DNA from: JAIBJN01 sp963811635
GTDB lineage: Bacteria > Actinomycetota > Thermoleophilia > Gaiellales > Gaiellaceae
Assembly (NCBI GenBank): GCA_963811635.1
Contig: CAWESB010000003.1
Coordinates: 62,001 to 126,000, forward strand
Direction: 5' to 3'
DNA: 64,000 nucleotides
In this document: in pieces, positions 1 through 9,767 of the stretch
Numbering within the stretch: position 1 is the first letter of the stretch
Layout: every line of letters starts with the position of its first letter
Made by a program: the position numbers and the translations under genes
Notes under the pieces: generated by a model
Seen by the model: the letters and a program-made list of their open reading frames with translations, nothing else
The model's database searches: none
Told to the model about the DNA's origin: nothing

Positions 1-2
1 AG

Positions 3-1169
<1,167 letters not shown>

Positions 1170-1180
1170 CTCCCGCCCCG

Positions 1181-1702
1181 CTAGGAGGCCGACCAGCTGC
1201 CGCGCGCGAGCGCGAACTCGTGACCCTCGCGGTTCGTGCAGTAGAGGCCCTCCTCGCTCGATTCGCACGTGATCCCCATCCGCGACCAGATCGTGCCGTA
1301 GGCGAGCGTGGGCGCGGCGGCCTCATAGACCGTGTCGCTGCCGCAGTTCGCCGCAGCGGGCCCGGTCACGCCCATGTCGACGCCGACCCAGTCGAAGTCA
1401 CAGGCCTCGTCCGGCGCCGGCTCGAGGCCGCTGAGGATGTCGCAGCGAAGTCGGCGAAACCCGAACCGGCAGCCGATGTTCCTCGACGGCATCTGAAACG
1501 TCACGGCCGAGGCGGAGGGCTCGACCGGCTCCGACGTCTCGGTGAGATCGGTCGCGGTCACGGTCGCGGTCGCCGTCACCGTCGTGGTCACGGTCGTCGT
1601 CACCGTCGAGACAGAAGCCGGCTCGTTGTCGCCTGCACACGCCGCCGGGAGCAGCGCCACCACCAGCGCCGTCGCGGCGAGCGCTCTCAGCCGGCGGCCC
1701 AC
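1181..1702 (-). CDS. Predicted lipoprotein, unknown function
   Basis: A 173-residue protein from a GTG start overlapping the end of the upstream cyclase gene by 16 bases. A basic N-terminus, a hydrophobic stretch (ATALVVALLPAAC) and a lipobox-like LPAAC suggest signal peptidase II processing. A Thr/Val-rich low-complexity linker (repeated VTTT/VTAT) follows, probably a spacer from the membrane. The C-terminal part has about six cysteines (IGCRFG, LRCDIL, EACDFD, ANCGSD, ITCESS, YCTNRE), compatible with a small disulphide-stabilised extracytoplasmic domain. I do not recognise a named family with certainty. Overlap with the cyclase suggests co-transcription. Confidence 0.75.
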   Translation of the reverse strand: MGRRLRALAATALVVALLPAACAGDNEPASVSTVTTTVTTTVTATATVTATDLTETSEPVEPSASAVTFQMPSRNIGCRFGFRRLRCDILSGLEPAPDEACDFDWVGVDMGVTGPAAANCGSDTVYEAAAPTLAYGTIWSRMGITCESSEEGLYCTNREGHEFALARGSWSAS

Positions 1703-3651
1703 TCCACCGAGCACACGTCCACGGGCTCCTTGAAGCCCTTCAGGGCGAGTGGGCGCGGGCTCGTGACCGTGAACTGCGGCAGCTCGCCCACGGTCGCGTG
1801 GCTCGCGAGGATCTCGCGGCCGGACGCGGCGGAGCCGATGCGGGCGGCGGCGTGTACGCCCCTGCCGTGGTAGTTGTCCCGCGTCTGCAGGGCGCCGTCG
1901 CTGTGGACGCCGATGCGAATGTCGAACTCGAACTCCTGATCGACCGCCCGCTGGATCGCGACGGCGGCGCCCAGGGCGTCGTCCGCCTCCTCGAATGCGG
2001 CGAAGAAGCCGTCGCCGGTGTGGTCGACCACCTGTCCGTTGAAGTCGGCGAAGATGGCCCGGAGCGCATCGTCGTGGCGGCGGAGCAGGTTGACCCAGTG
2101 GCGGTCCGACCCCACCGCGCTCGCGAGCTCGGTCGACCCGACGATGTCCGTGAAGAGGAACGTCTTCAGCACCTCGGTCGAGGTGTCGCGCATGAGCAGC
2201 TCGGCGACCCTGTCGGCGTCGCGGACGGCCCCGAGGCGCTCGAAGCGCGCCGCAGCCGCCTGCAGCTCCCAGAGGGCGGCGTCCTCGTCTCCGAGCGCGC
2301 GGAGGGCCCGCCCGAGCTGCTCGCGCGCGCGCGCGACGTCGTAGGTGGCGCCGGTCGAATCCCAGGTCATCCGCGCCTGGCGGAAGTCCTGGAAGGCGGT
2401 GTCGGCCTGGTTCTGCGCGAGCGCCACCTGGCCGTGGGCGAACGCTGAGCCGGCTCGCAGCGCCGAGCTGTCGAACGTGTCCGCGATCGCCACGAGGCGC
2501 TCGGCGTAGGCCGCCGCCTCGTCCACCTCGCCCGCAACGACTGCGATCTCGACGGCGGCCGGGAGCATCCGGGCCTGAGCGGGAAGCCCCATGGACTCGT
2601 CCGAGGCGGTACGCCGGATCGACGCGAGCGCGCTCTTGGGGTCGCCCTGGGCCAGCCTGAGCAGCGACAACCCGGGCTCGGGCGTGCGCCCGTACTCGTC
2701 GGCCTCCCGGAAGGCCTGCTCGGCCTGGGCGAGCTCGCCGAGGCGCATCCGTACCTCGCCGAGCTCGTAGAAGGCGGCGCCGGCGATGCGCGGGCTCCAG
2801 CCCCGCAGCTCGGTGCCGGCGCGATCGGCGAGCTCCTGGGCTTCGGCGAGGCGGCCCTTGAACTTCATGACCTCGGCGTGGTTGACGCGGCACAGGCCGG
2901 GGAAGGCTGACATCGCGTTCGCGTCGCAGAAGTCGCTGGCCAGGTCGGTCCACTGGCCCGCGCTCTCGTAGTCTGCGACGTCCCGGCACGCGCCGATCGT
3001 GTTGCAGTAGACGGTCAGCGTCGAGAACGGGTCGAGCTCGCCGGCGAGCGCGGCTGCGCTGGCCTCGTCGAGGAGGAGCTTCCCCTCGGCAACCTCGCCC
3101 TGGTCGATGAGCACGTTTCCCTGCCGCTGGAGGCCGCGGATCTCGAGGTTGCGGTCGCCGAAGCGGCGGCCCAGCTCCTCGGCCTGCTTGGCCAGCCGGA
3201 AGGACTCCGGGAGGTTGCGCTCGCTGAGCTCGACAAGGCTCTTCTGCAGAGCCCAGTAGCCGTGCTCGGGTGCCTCCTCCTCGAGGTCGAGCAGGCGCTT
3301 CGCGCGGCCCATCCAGCCGTTGGCCACAGACATCTGCAGGTTGCCCCGCTGGTCGTGCGCGATCCAGGTGGCGACGTAGGCGGCTCGCAGGGTCTTGCCT
3401 TCCTTCAGGTAGCCCCGATAGGCGCGCTCGAGGTACTGCATGACGTCCTCGATGTGGCCCGCCCACATGGCCGCCTCGGCGAGGAGGAGGACGTCCTCGG
3501 GGCCGAGCTCCATGCTCTCGTCTGCCGCGTGCAGGAGCTCGTAGCCCTCGAGCCACTCGTGCCGTTGCAGCGCCGCGCGGGCGGCGTCGAGCGGATCCTG
3601 GACGACCTGGCTCACGGGCTCACCGTTGCTTCCATGCTGGAAGTCTGCCAT
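1687..3651 (-). CDS. TPR-repeat protein with C-terminal class III adenylate/guanylate cyclase domain
   Basis: About 654 residues. The first ~480 are helical repeats of TPR type (many A/L/E-rich pairs such as ALGELDPF, AQEELADRAG-like segments), and the last ~170 form a class III cyclase homology domain. The first metal-binding aspartate is in FTDIVGST and the second in HTGDGFF. The lysine usually found in VKTxGDG is replaced (VDHTGDG), and the transition-state Asn-x-x-x-Arg appears as VHAAARI, with His for Asn. That pattern occurs in many actinobacterial cyclase-like proteins, so cyclic-nucleotide synthesis is plausible but unproven. I chose the ATG giving MADFQHGSN; an in-frame ATG nine codons upstream would overlap valS. 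Confidence 0.85.
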   Translation of the reverse strand: MADFQHGSNGEPVSQVVQDPLDAARAALQRHEWLEGYELLHAADESMELGPEDVLLLAEAAMWAGHIEDVMQYLERAYRGYLKEGKTLRAAYVATWIAHDQRGNLQMSVANGWMGRAKRLLDLEEEAPEHGYWALQKSLVELSERNLPESFRLAKQAEELGRRFGDRNLEIRGLQRQGNVLIDQGEVAEGKLLLDEASAAALAGELDPFSTLTVYCNTIGACRDVADYESAGQWTDLASDFCDANAMSAFPGLCRVNHAEVMKFKGRLAEAQELADRAGTELRGWSPRIAGAAFYELGEVRMRLGELAQAEQAFREADEYGRTPEPGLSLLRLAQGDPKSALASIRRTASDESMGLPAQARMLPAAVEIAVVAGEVDEAAAYAERLVAIADTFDSSALRAGSAFAHGQVALAQNQADTAFQDFRQARMTWDSTGATYDVARAREQLGRALRALGDEDAALWELQAAAARFERLGAVRDADRVAELLMRDTSTEVLKTFLFTDIVGSTELASAVGSDRHWVNLLRRHDDALRAIFADFNGQVVDHTGDGFFAAFEEADDALGAAVAIQRAVDQEFEFDIRIGVHSDGALQTRDNYHGRGVHAAARIGSAASGREILASHATVGELPQFTVTSPRPLALKGFKEPVDVCSVEWAAG

Positions 3652-3663
3652 GCGGGCCGCCCC

Positions 3664-3669
3664 TAGAAT
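3664..3669 (+). promoter_or_regulatory. -10 hexamer of valS, leaderless geometry
   Basis: TAGAAT lies 7 bases before the valS ATG, and there is no Shine-Dalgarno sequence. Transcription would start at or next to the A of the start codon. No good -35 is visible at 16-18 bases upstream. Confidence 0.55.
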
Positions 3670-3676
3670 CAGCGGC

Positions 3677-6094
3677 ATGGAGCCGACCTATCGTCCGGAG
3701 GACGTCGAGCGGCGCTGGCAGGAGACCTGGGAGGCGGAGGGTCTCTACCGTGCGGGCGCCGGCAAGCGCCGCGAGGAGACGTTCGTCATCGCCGTTCCAC
3801 CGCCGAACGTGACCGGCGCGCTGCACATGGGCCACGCGCTCAACGGCTCGCTCCAGGACGTGCTCATCCGCTGGCACCGGATGCGCGGGTTCGACACCCT
3901 CTGGCAGCCCGGCTACGACCACGCCGGCATCTCGACCCAGAACGTCGTCGAGAAGCAGCTCGTCGCCGAGGGCACCTCGCGCAAGGAGATCGGCCGCGAG
4001 GCCTTCGTCGAGCGGGTCTGGCGCCACCTCGAGGAAACCGGCCGGACGATCATGGGCCAGTACCGACGCCTGGGCGCGTCGCTGGCCTACGAGCGCGAGC
4101 GGTTCACCATGGACCCCGCATACGTGGAGGCGGTCATGCGCTTCTTCGTGCACAGCTGGGAGCGGGGGTGGCTCTACCGCGCGAACCGGATCGTCAACTG
4201 GTGCCCGTTCCACGAGACCGCCATCTCCGACCTCGAGGTCGTGCACGAGCCGATGGACGACACGCTGACGTACGCGCGCTACCCGTTCACGGACGGGTCG
4301 GGATCGATCACGGTGGCGACCGTGCGGCCGGCCACCATCCTCGCCGACGTCGCGGTCGCGGTCCATCCCGACGACGAGCGCTACCGCGACGCCGTCGGCA
4401 AGGAGGTCGTCGTCCCCTTCGTCGAGCGGGTCGTGCCCGTGATCGCGGACGAGCTCGTCGACCCGGAGTTCGGCACAGGCGCCCTCAAGATCACGCCCGG
4501 CCACGATCCCACCGACTTCGAGATCGGCGGGCGGCACGACTTGCCCGTTGTGACGGTCATCGGCCCGGAGGGCCGCATGAACGACGCGGCCGGTGAGCTG
4601 GCCGGGCGCTCGCAGAGGGAGGCGGACGAGGCGGTCGTCGCGTGGCTGAAGGAACACGATCTGCTCGAGAAGCGCGAGAGCTACCACCACAACGTCGGCA
4701 CGTGCGAGCGCTGCCACACGCGCATCGAGCCGCTCGTCTCGCTCCAGTGGTGGCTCGCGATGGAGGAGCCGCGCAAGCCCGCGCTCGCAGCCCTGCAGGA
4801 GCGTCGCGTCCGTTACCACCCGGAGTCCCAGCACCAGTTCGCGGTCCGCTCGCTCGAGGAGATCCCGGACTGGAACGTCTCGCGCCAGCTCTGGTGGGGC
4901 CACCAGCTTCCGATCTGGTACTGCCCGGACGGGCACGCGACGTGCGCCTGGCCGGCGCCCGAGTCCTGCGCCGAGTGTGGGTCGGGGAAGCTCGAGCGCG
5001 ACCCGGACGTGCTCGACACGTGGTTCTCCTCGGCGCTCTGGCCCTTCGCCACGCTCGGCTGGCCGGAGGAGACGGACGACCTGCGGCGCTACTACCCCGG
5101 TGACATCAATTCGACCGCGCGCGAGATCATCCGCCTCTGGGTCAACCGCATGATCTGGTCAGGTCTCGAGCTCGTCGGAGACCTGCCCTTCCACGACGTC
5201 ATCATCCACTCGACCGTGCTCGCCCCCGACGGGCGGCGGATGTCGAAGAGCCTCGGCACGGGGATCGACCCGCTCGAGCTGATCGACGCCCACGGCGCCG
5301 ACGCCACCCGGTACGGGCTGATGAAGATGTCTTCCACGCAGGACGTCCGCTTCGCGGAGGGCGCGATCGTCGAGGGGCGCAAACTCGCGACCAAGCTCTG
5401 GAACGTCTCACGGCTCATCCTCGCGAACACCGAGGGCGCGGAGCCCGCGGCGCGGCCGCAGGCGCTGGAGGAGCGCTGGATCCTCGCCCGCCTCGACGCC
5501 GTTCGCGCCGAGGTCGAGGAGGCGTGGGCCCGCTTCGACTTCGCCGCCGCAGTGAAGGCGCTCTACGCGCTCACGTTCGACGACTTCTGCGACTGGTACG
5601 CGGAGGCGCTGAAGCCGCGTCTCTGGGAGGACGACCCGGACGCGGCTGGGACCGCGCTCTTCGCCCTCGAGCGCCTGCTCGTTCTGCTGCATCCCGTCAT
5701 GCCGCACGTGACCGAGGAGATCTGGGAGCAGCTGCCCGGGCGGGCCGGCCGTCTGATCGTCTCGCCGTGGCCCGAGCCGGACCCCGCCTACGCCGACGAG
5801 GCTGGCGCGATCGAGCGCATCCGCGACGCCGCCGAGATCGCGCGGCGAAGCGGCGTCCTCATCGAGCTCTCCGAGGACGAGCGCCGCATCTTCGACGCCG
5901 TCGTCCGCAAGGAGCAGCTGCCGCTCAACGGCAGCCGCGACGGCGAGGTCGCGCGCCTGCGCGAGGAGGTCGCCCGCTCCGAGGGCATGCTCGGCAACGA
6001 TCGCTTCGTCGCGAACGCGCCGCCCGAGGTGGTCGAGGCCGAGCGCGACAAGCTGGCGCGCTACCGGCGCGAGCTCGATGCCCTCGGCGGCTAG
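3677..6094 (+). CDS. valS: Valyl-tRNA synthetase
   Basis: Class I aminoacyl-tRNA synthetase that charges tRNA-Val in the cytoplasm. 805 residues. The HIGH signature is HMGH at residues 50-53 within PPNVTGALHMGHAL, and the KMSKS-type loop is RMSKS near residue 521. The CP1 editing region, the tRNA-binding helical domain (HPVMPHVTEEIWEQL) and a shortened C-terminal coiled coil ending ARYRRELDALGG are all present. The start was set at MEPTYRPED because a -10 hexamer sits just upstream; longer in-frame starts would run into the promoter and the divergent cyclase gene. The length is at the short end for bacterial ValRS. It heads the run of genes through folC. Confidence 0.97.
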   Translation: MEPTYRPEDVERRWQETWEAEGLYRAGAGKRREETFVIAVPPPNVTGALHMGHALNGSLQDVLIRWHRMRGFDTLWQPGYDHAGISTQNVVEKQLVAEGTSRKEIGREAFVERVWRHLEETGRTIMGQYRRLGASLAYERERFTMDPAYVEAVMRFFVHSWERGWLYRANRIVNWCPFHETAISDLEVVHEPMDDTLTYARYPFTDGSGSITVATVRPATILADVAVAVHPDDERYRDAVGKEVVVPFVERVVPVIADELVDPEFGTGALKITPGHDPTDFEIGGRHDLPVVTVIGPEGRMNDAAGELAGRSQREADEAVVAWLKEHDLLEKRESYHHNVGTCERCHTRIEPLVSLQWWLAMEEPRKPALAALQERRVRYHPESQHQFAVRSLEEIPDWNVSRQLWWGHQLPIWYCPDGHATCAWPAPESCAECGSGKLERDPDVLDTWFSSALWPFATLGWPEETDDLRRYYPGDINSTAREIIRLWVNRMIWSGLELVGDLPFHDVIIHSTVLAPDGRRMSKSLGTGIDPLELIDAHGADATRYGLMKMSSTQDVRFAEGAIVEGRKLATKLWNVSRLILANTEGAEPAARPQALEERWILARLDAVRAEVEEAWARFDFAAAVKALYALTFDDFCDWYAEALKPRLWEDDPDAAGTALFALERLLVLLHPVMPHVTEEIWEQLPGRAGRLIVSPWPEPDPAYADEAGAIERIRDAAEIARRSGVLIELSEDERRIFDAVVRKEQLPLNGSRDGEVARLREEVARSEGMLGNDRFVANAPPEVVEAERDKLARYRRELDALGG

Positions 6095-7214
6095 CAACCT
6101 GGGGTGGCTCGAGTCGCTGAGCCCCTGGCCCGAGGAGTTCGGGCTGGAGCGGATGCGCGAGCTGCTGAAGCGCCTGGGCGACCCGCAGCGGGCGTTCCCC
6201 GCGATTCACGTCGTCGGCACGAACGGCAAGACGACGACAACGCGGTCGGCCGAGGCGCTCCTGCTTGCCGAGGGCCACAAGGCCGGCTCGTACACGTCGC
6301 CCCATGCCGTCTCCTGGTCGGAGCGGATCCGGGTAGGCGGGGAGGAGGCCGATCTCGACGCGGCGCTCGGCCGGGTCCGCGACGAGGCGGAAGCGGTGGG
6401 CGCAACGCAGTTCGAGGCGCTGACGGCGGCCGCGTTCGCCGAGTTCGCGGGGGCCGGCGTGGACGCGGCGGTCGTCGAGGCCGGCCTGGGCGGCAGGCAC
6501 GACGCGACCAACGTCCTACGGGCGCCGGTCGTCGTCCTCACGAACGTCGGTCTCGAGCACACCGAGGTCCTCGGCTCGACGCGGGAGGAGATCGCCGCCG
6601 AGAAGCTCGCCGTGGTGCAGCCGGGCGCGCTCGTGGTGCTCGGCGAACCGGAGTGGGACGGGGCCGCGCGCGAGGCCGGCGCCGGCGGCGTCGCCCTCGT
6701 CGCGAGCTCGAGCGGTGCCCTGGCGCACGCCGCGGTCGAGTCGTTCCTCGGCCGCGCCGTCGATCCGGGACCCCTCGAGAGCGTTCACGTGCCCGGGCGG
6801 CTCGAGCGAGTTGGCGACTCGCCGCTCGAGATCTGGGACGGGGCGCACAACCTCGCGGGGGTCGGCTATCTGCTCACGCGCGTCCCGCGCGCCGACTGGG
6901 TGGTCGTCGCCTCGATCCTCGCCGACAAGGACGCGGCCGGAATGCTCGCTGCGCTTTCCGCCCTCGGCAGCACGCTCGTGGCAACGGCGTCGTCGAACCC
7001 CCGCGCGCTGCCCGCGGAGGACCTGGCGGCCCTCGCCCGGGCGTATTTCATGCGTGTCGAGGTCGTCGAAGAGCCGGTGCCCGCCCTCACCCGGGGGCGC
7101 GAGCTCGCGGGCGCGGACGGCGCCTTGCTCGTGACCGGCTCCCTCTACCTGCTCACAGACCTGGCCTCCGTCCGCCCTTCGTGTCTACCATGGCAAGCGT
7201 CGGCGAGCGGCTGA
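6078..7214 (+). CDS. folC: Folylpolyglutamate synthase / dihydrofolate synthase family (FolC)
   Basis: Mur-ligase-type enzyme that adds glutamate to folates. 378 residues, shorter than the usual 420-450. The ATP-binding loop is HVVGTNGKTTT near residue 45, followed by the folate-loop segment SYTSPHAVSWSERIRV. Later motifs include VEAGLGGRHDATN and DGAHN. The gene starts inside the last codons of valS (17-base overlap), which implies translational coupling, and its own last codons overlap the next small gene. The C-terminal tail (about 12 residues after LTDLAS) may only reflect that overlap. FolC is expected; dihydrofolate versus tetrahydrofolate preference cannot be read from sequence. Confidence 0.92.
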   Translation: MPSAASNLGWLESLSPWPEEFGLERMRELLKRLGDPQRAFPAIHVVGTNGKTTTTRSAEALLLAEGHKAGSYTSPHAVSWSERIRVGGEEADLDAALGRVRDEAEAVGATQFEALTAAAFAEFAGAGVDAAVVEAGLGGRHDATNVLRAPVVVLTNVGLEHTEVLGSTREEIAAEKLAVVQPGALVVLGEPEWDGAAREAGAGGVALVASSSGALAHAAVESFLGRAVDPGPLESVHVPGRLERVGDSPLEIWDGAHNLAGVGYLLTRVPRADWVVVASILADKDAAGMLAALSALGSTLVATASSNPRALPAEDLAALARAYFMRVEVVEEPVPALTRGRELAGADGALLVTGSLYLLTDLASVRPSCLPWQASASG

Positions 7215-7303
7215 GCGTCTTCGCGCTCGCGGCGATCGTGCTCTTCGCGATCGTCGCCATCGCGTTTGGCGCAGGGTGGTTCGTTGGGAAGATCTTGCTG
7301 TGA
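7190..7303 (+). CDS. Single-span small membrane protein (37 aa)
   Basis: Begins MASVGERLSV and continues with one strongly hydrophobic segment of about 22 residues (FALAAIVLFAIVAIAFGAGWFVG), ending KILL. The start codon lies within the last 25 bases of folC and the stop overlaps the next GTG start by four bases, so it sits in a tightly coupled operon. The high third-position GC fits a real gene. No family is recognised; a role as a small membrane accessory is only a guess. Confidence 0.6.
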   Translation: MASVGERLSVFALAAIVLFAIVAIAFGAGWFVGKILL

Positions 7304-7827
7304 CGCGCTTACACCTCTTACTCGCGCAGACGACCACGACGGACGAGAGCGATCCGCTCAATTTCGTCGGCGACTTCTTCGACTCCGAAGAGTGGCTCGT
7401 CATCCGCAACGTCACGCTGTTCTTCCTGGTCGTCTTCTGGCTCGCCTCCGCGTACTGGGTGTACAAGGACGCGCGGCGGCGGATCGAGGACCCGTGGCTG
7501 CTCGCGATGGCGGTCGCGCTGGGGATCTTCCCGCCCTTCGTCGGGCCGCTCCTCTACATGTTCTTCCGCCCGCCGGAGTACCTCGAAGACGTGCGCGAGC
7601 GGGAGCTCGAGATCAAGGCGATGGAGGACAGCCTCGACGTCGCCGAGCGCTGCCCGGTCTGCCGCGCGGTGATCGATTCGACGTTCCTCGCCTGCCCCGT
7701 CTGCACGACGAAGCTCAAGGACTCCTGCCGGCGCTGCAAGGCACCGCTCGAGCCCCTGTGGCAGATGTGCCCGTTCTGCGAGACCCCCGTCGAGTCACCC
7801 CGCGCGGTCGAGAACCTTTCGGGTTAA
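7300..7827 (+). CDS. Membrane protein with C-terminal double zinc ribbon
   Basis: 175 residues from a GTG start in a GTGA overlap with the preceding mini-gene. An Ala/Thr-rich N-terminus is followed by two predicted transmembrane segments (around TLFFLVVFWLASAYWVY and LAMAVALGIFPPFVGPLLYMFF). A short amphipathic linker leads to two CxxC pairs in each of two zinc-ribbon modules: CPVC...CPVC and CRRC...CPFC. The architecture is a membrane-anchored cytoplasmic double zinc ribbon, seen in many uncharacterised actinobacterial proteins. Zinc binding is likely from the eight cysteines; the function is unknown. Confidence 0.8.
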   Translation: MTRLHLLLAQTTTTDESDPLNFVGDFFDSEEWLVIRNVTLFFLVVFWLASAYWVYKDARRRIEDPWLLAMAVALGIFPPFVGPLLYMFFRPPEYLEDVRERELEIKAMEDSLDVAERCPVCRAVIDSTFLACPVCTTKLKDSCRRCKAPLEPLWQMCPFCETPVESPRAVENLSG

Positions 7828-7830
7828 TCT
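7825..7830 (+). promoter_or_regulatory. -10 hexamer before the small gene upstream of ndk
   Basis: TAATCT overlaps the TAA stop of the zinc-ribbon gene and lies 6 bases before a GTG start, with no Shine-Dalgarno sequence. This is the same leaderless spacing as at valS, murJ, dnaJ and polA. Confidence 0.5.
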
Positions 7831-7836
7831 GACGGC

Positions 7837-8031
7837 GTGGGGATCCTCCTCGCCCAGCACGCCATGAGGGACGACGGCGGGTCGTTCGCCATCACCATGG
7901 TGGCGCTCGTCGCCATGCTCGTCCCCTGGTTCGTGCTCGGGTATGTCTCCTGGATCTTCTGGAAGGCCAAGAAGCGGGACGACGCCGAGGCCCAGCGGCA
8001 GGACGAATGGCGGAACGCACCCTCGTCCTGA
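7837..8031 (+). CDS. Small membrane protein (64 aa) preceding ndk
   Basis: Starts at GTG (MGILLAQHAMRDDGG) just after a -10 hexamer, then has one hydrophobic span (ITMVALVAMLVPWFVLGYVSWIFW) and a charged cytoplasmic tail rich in Lys/Arg/Asp/Glu. An internal ATG nine codons in is a possible alternative start. The 3' end overlaps ndk by 25 bases, so the two are probably co-translated. No family recognised. Confidence 0.6.
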   Translation: MGILLAQHAMRDDGGSFAITMVALVAMLVPWFVLGYVSWIFWKAKKRDDAEAQRQDEWRNAPSS

Positions 8032-8423
8032 TCAAGCCGGACGCGATGCAGCGTCGGCTGGCCGGGGAGATCCTCGGGCGCTTCGAAGGGCGCGGGCTCG
8101 ACGTCCGGGCGGCGAAGCTCGTCCTCGTCGACGAGGCGCTCGCCGGCGAACACTACGCCGAGCACCGTGAGAAGCCGTTCTTCGGCGAGCTCGTCGAGTT
8201 CATCACCTCGTCGCCGACGCTGGCCCTCGTGCTCGAGGGGGAGTCCGCGGTGAAGGTCGCCCGCTCGACCATGGGCGCGACGAACCCGGTCGACGCCGCG
8301 CCCGGGACGATCCGCGGCGATCTCGCGCTCGCGATGCCGGACAACCTCGTCCACGGCTCGGATTCCACCGCCTCGGCGGAGCGCGAGATCGCGCTCTGGT
8401 TCTCCGACGGCGAGCTTGTCTGA
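8007..8423 (+). CDS. ndk: Nucleoside diphosphate kinase
   Basis: Transfers the gamma phosphate between nucleoside triphosphates and diphosphates through a phospho-histidine. 138 residues, typical for the family. Diagnostic segments are RTLVLIKPDA at the N-terminus, ATNPVDAAPGTIRGD, and the active-site stretch NLVHGSDS with His116 as the phosphorylated residue. The ATG start lies within the tail of the preceding small membrane gene, and the stop overlaps the TTG start of a methyltransferase. Confidence 0.97.
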   Translation: MAERTLVLIKPDAMQRRLAGEILGRFEGRGLDVRAAKLVLVDEALAGEHYAEHREKPFFGELVEFITSSPTLALVLEGESAVKVARSTMGATNPVDAAPGTIRGDLALAMPDNLVHGSDSTASAEREIALWFSDGELV

Positions 8424-9183
8424 CCTCTCCGATCACGCCCGCCGCAACCGCGACGAGTGGACGTCGTGGGCCCCCGAGTACGCCGAGGAGGCGCCGCGCG
8501 CCTGGGCGGCGGAGGAGATCACCTGGGGCGTCTGGGGAGTTCCCGAGACCGAGGTGCAGGTACTGCCGGAGTCGGTTGAGGGGCTCGACGTAGTCGAGCT
8601 CGGATGCGGCACGGCCTACATCTCGGCCTGGCTGGCGCGTCGCGGAGCGCGGCCGGTCGGGGTCGACGTCACGCCCGCCCAGCTGGAGACGGCGCGTCAG
8701 ATGCAGCGGCGCTTCGGGCTCCAGTTCCCCCTGCTGGAGGCCAGCGCCGAGGCCGTGCCCCTGGCGGACGCGAGCTTCGACCTGGCCGTCTCCGAGTACG
8801 GGGCGTCACTCTGGGCTGATCCGTATCGCTGGATCCCCGAGGCGGCTCGGCTGCTGCGGCCCGGCGGCGAGCTCGTCTTCCTCATCCACGGGCTGCTGGC
8901 GATCCTCACCGCGCCCATGGAGGAGCAGCCGCCCGGCCGCGAGTTGCTCAGGCCCTCGTTCGGGCTGCACCGCCTCGAGTGGGCCGACACGACCTCGGTC
9001 GAGTTCCACCTCGGTCACGGCGACTGGATACGGCTCCTGCGCGGCTCGGGGCTCGAGGTCGTCGACCTCGTCGAGCTGCAGGCGCCGGAGGCCGGGCCCG
9101 AGCACCGCTACCCCGGCCTCCCACAACGCTGGTGGGCGCGGCAGTGGCCCTCGGAGGAGATCTGGCGGGCCCGGAAGCGGTGA
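8416..9183 (+). CDS. Class I SAM-dependent methyltransferase, substrate unknown
   Basis: 255 residues beginning at a TTG codon that overlaps the ndk stop by 8 bases. The Rossmann-type SAM-binding motif I is VVELGCGTAYISAWLA. The acidic end of strand 2 is VGVDVTPAQLE, and a later motif is DLAVSEYGASLW. This resembles the methyltransferase type-11/25 group acting on small molecules or lipids. Placement between ndk and maf offers no substrate clue. Translation of the next gene is coupled through a GTGA overlap. Confidence 0.88.
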   Translation: MSDLSDHARRNRDEWTSWAPEYAEEAPRAWAAEEITWGVWGVPETEVQVLPESVEGLDVVELGCGTAYISAWLARRGARPVGVDVTPAQLETARQMQRRFGLQFPLLEASAEAVPLADASFDLAVSEYGASLWADPYRWIPEAARLLRPGGELVFLIHGLLAILTAPMEEQPPGRELLRPSFGLHRLEWADTTSVEFHLGHGDWIRLLRGSGLEVVDLVELQAPEAGPEHRYPGLPQRWWARQWPSEEIWRARKR

Positions 9184-9767
9184 AGCTCCCGGCGCCGCTG
9201 GTGCTGGCGTCGTCGTCTCCGCAGCGCCGCGCCATCCTGGAGCAGCTCGGCCTTCCTTTCGAGGTGGTGGAGCCGAGCTACGAGGAGCGCGACGACGGCG
9301 ACCTGTCGCCGGTGGAGCTCGTCCGCAGTCACGCGGCGGGCAAGGCCCGCTCGGTTGCGGACGCGGTCGGCGACCGACTGGTCCTCGGTGTGGATACGGC
9401 GGTCGTGGTCGGCGACCGCATCCTCGGGAAGCCGCGCGACCAGGAGGAGGCAGCGGCGATGCTCGGCCTCCTTGCCGGCCGAGCGCACACCGTCGTTTCG
9501 GGCCTCTGCCTGCGTAGCTCCGGCTGGGAGGCCGTTGAGCACGAGGAGACGAGCGTTGTCTTCCGCCCCCTGGCCCCTCAGGAGATCGAGGCGTACGTCG
9601 CCACCGGCGAGTGGCAAGGCCGGGCGGGCGCGTATGCCATCCAGTCCGAGGGAGCCTCCCTGGTCGAGCGCATCGAAGGCGACTACCTCAACGTCGTAGG
9701 CCTCCCCGCAGCCCTCCTCGTCCGGCTCCTAGCCGACCGCTTCCCAGGCACCCAGGTCAGCGGCTAG
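9180..9767 (+). CDS. maf: Maf family nucleoside triphosphate pyrophosphatase
   Basis: Hydrolyses non-canonical or modified NTPs to the monophosphate and is often tied to division control. 195 residues from a GTG start. Family hallmarks are LASSSPQRRAILEQLGL at the N-terminus, the catalytic GVDTAVVVGDRILGKP segment, and GRAGAYAIQSEGA toward the end. Its location just before the mre cluster is the classical arrangement (maf-mreBCD). The last 39 bases are overlapped on the other strand by the 3' end of a transposase gene, which separates maf from mreB. Confidence 0.95.
   Translation: MKLPAPLVLASSSPQRRAILEQLGLPFEVVEPSYEERDDGDLSPVELVRSHAAGKARSVADAVGDRLVLGVDTAVVVGDRILGKPRDQEEAAAMLGLLAGRAHTVVSGLCLRSSGWEAVEHEETSVVFRPLAPQEIEAYVATGEWQGRAGAYAIQSEGASLVERIEGDYLNVVGLPAALLVRLLADRFPGTQVSG

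Noticed and set aside
1181..3556. Minus-strand 791-codon frame covering both the lipoprotein and the cyclase region
   Set aside because: Only its last part, from the GTG at 1702, is the lipoprotein; the rest is an alternative frame of the TPR-cyclase with Arg/Ala-rich nonsense.
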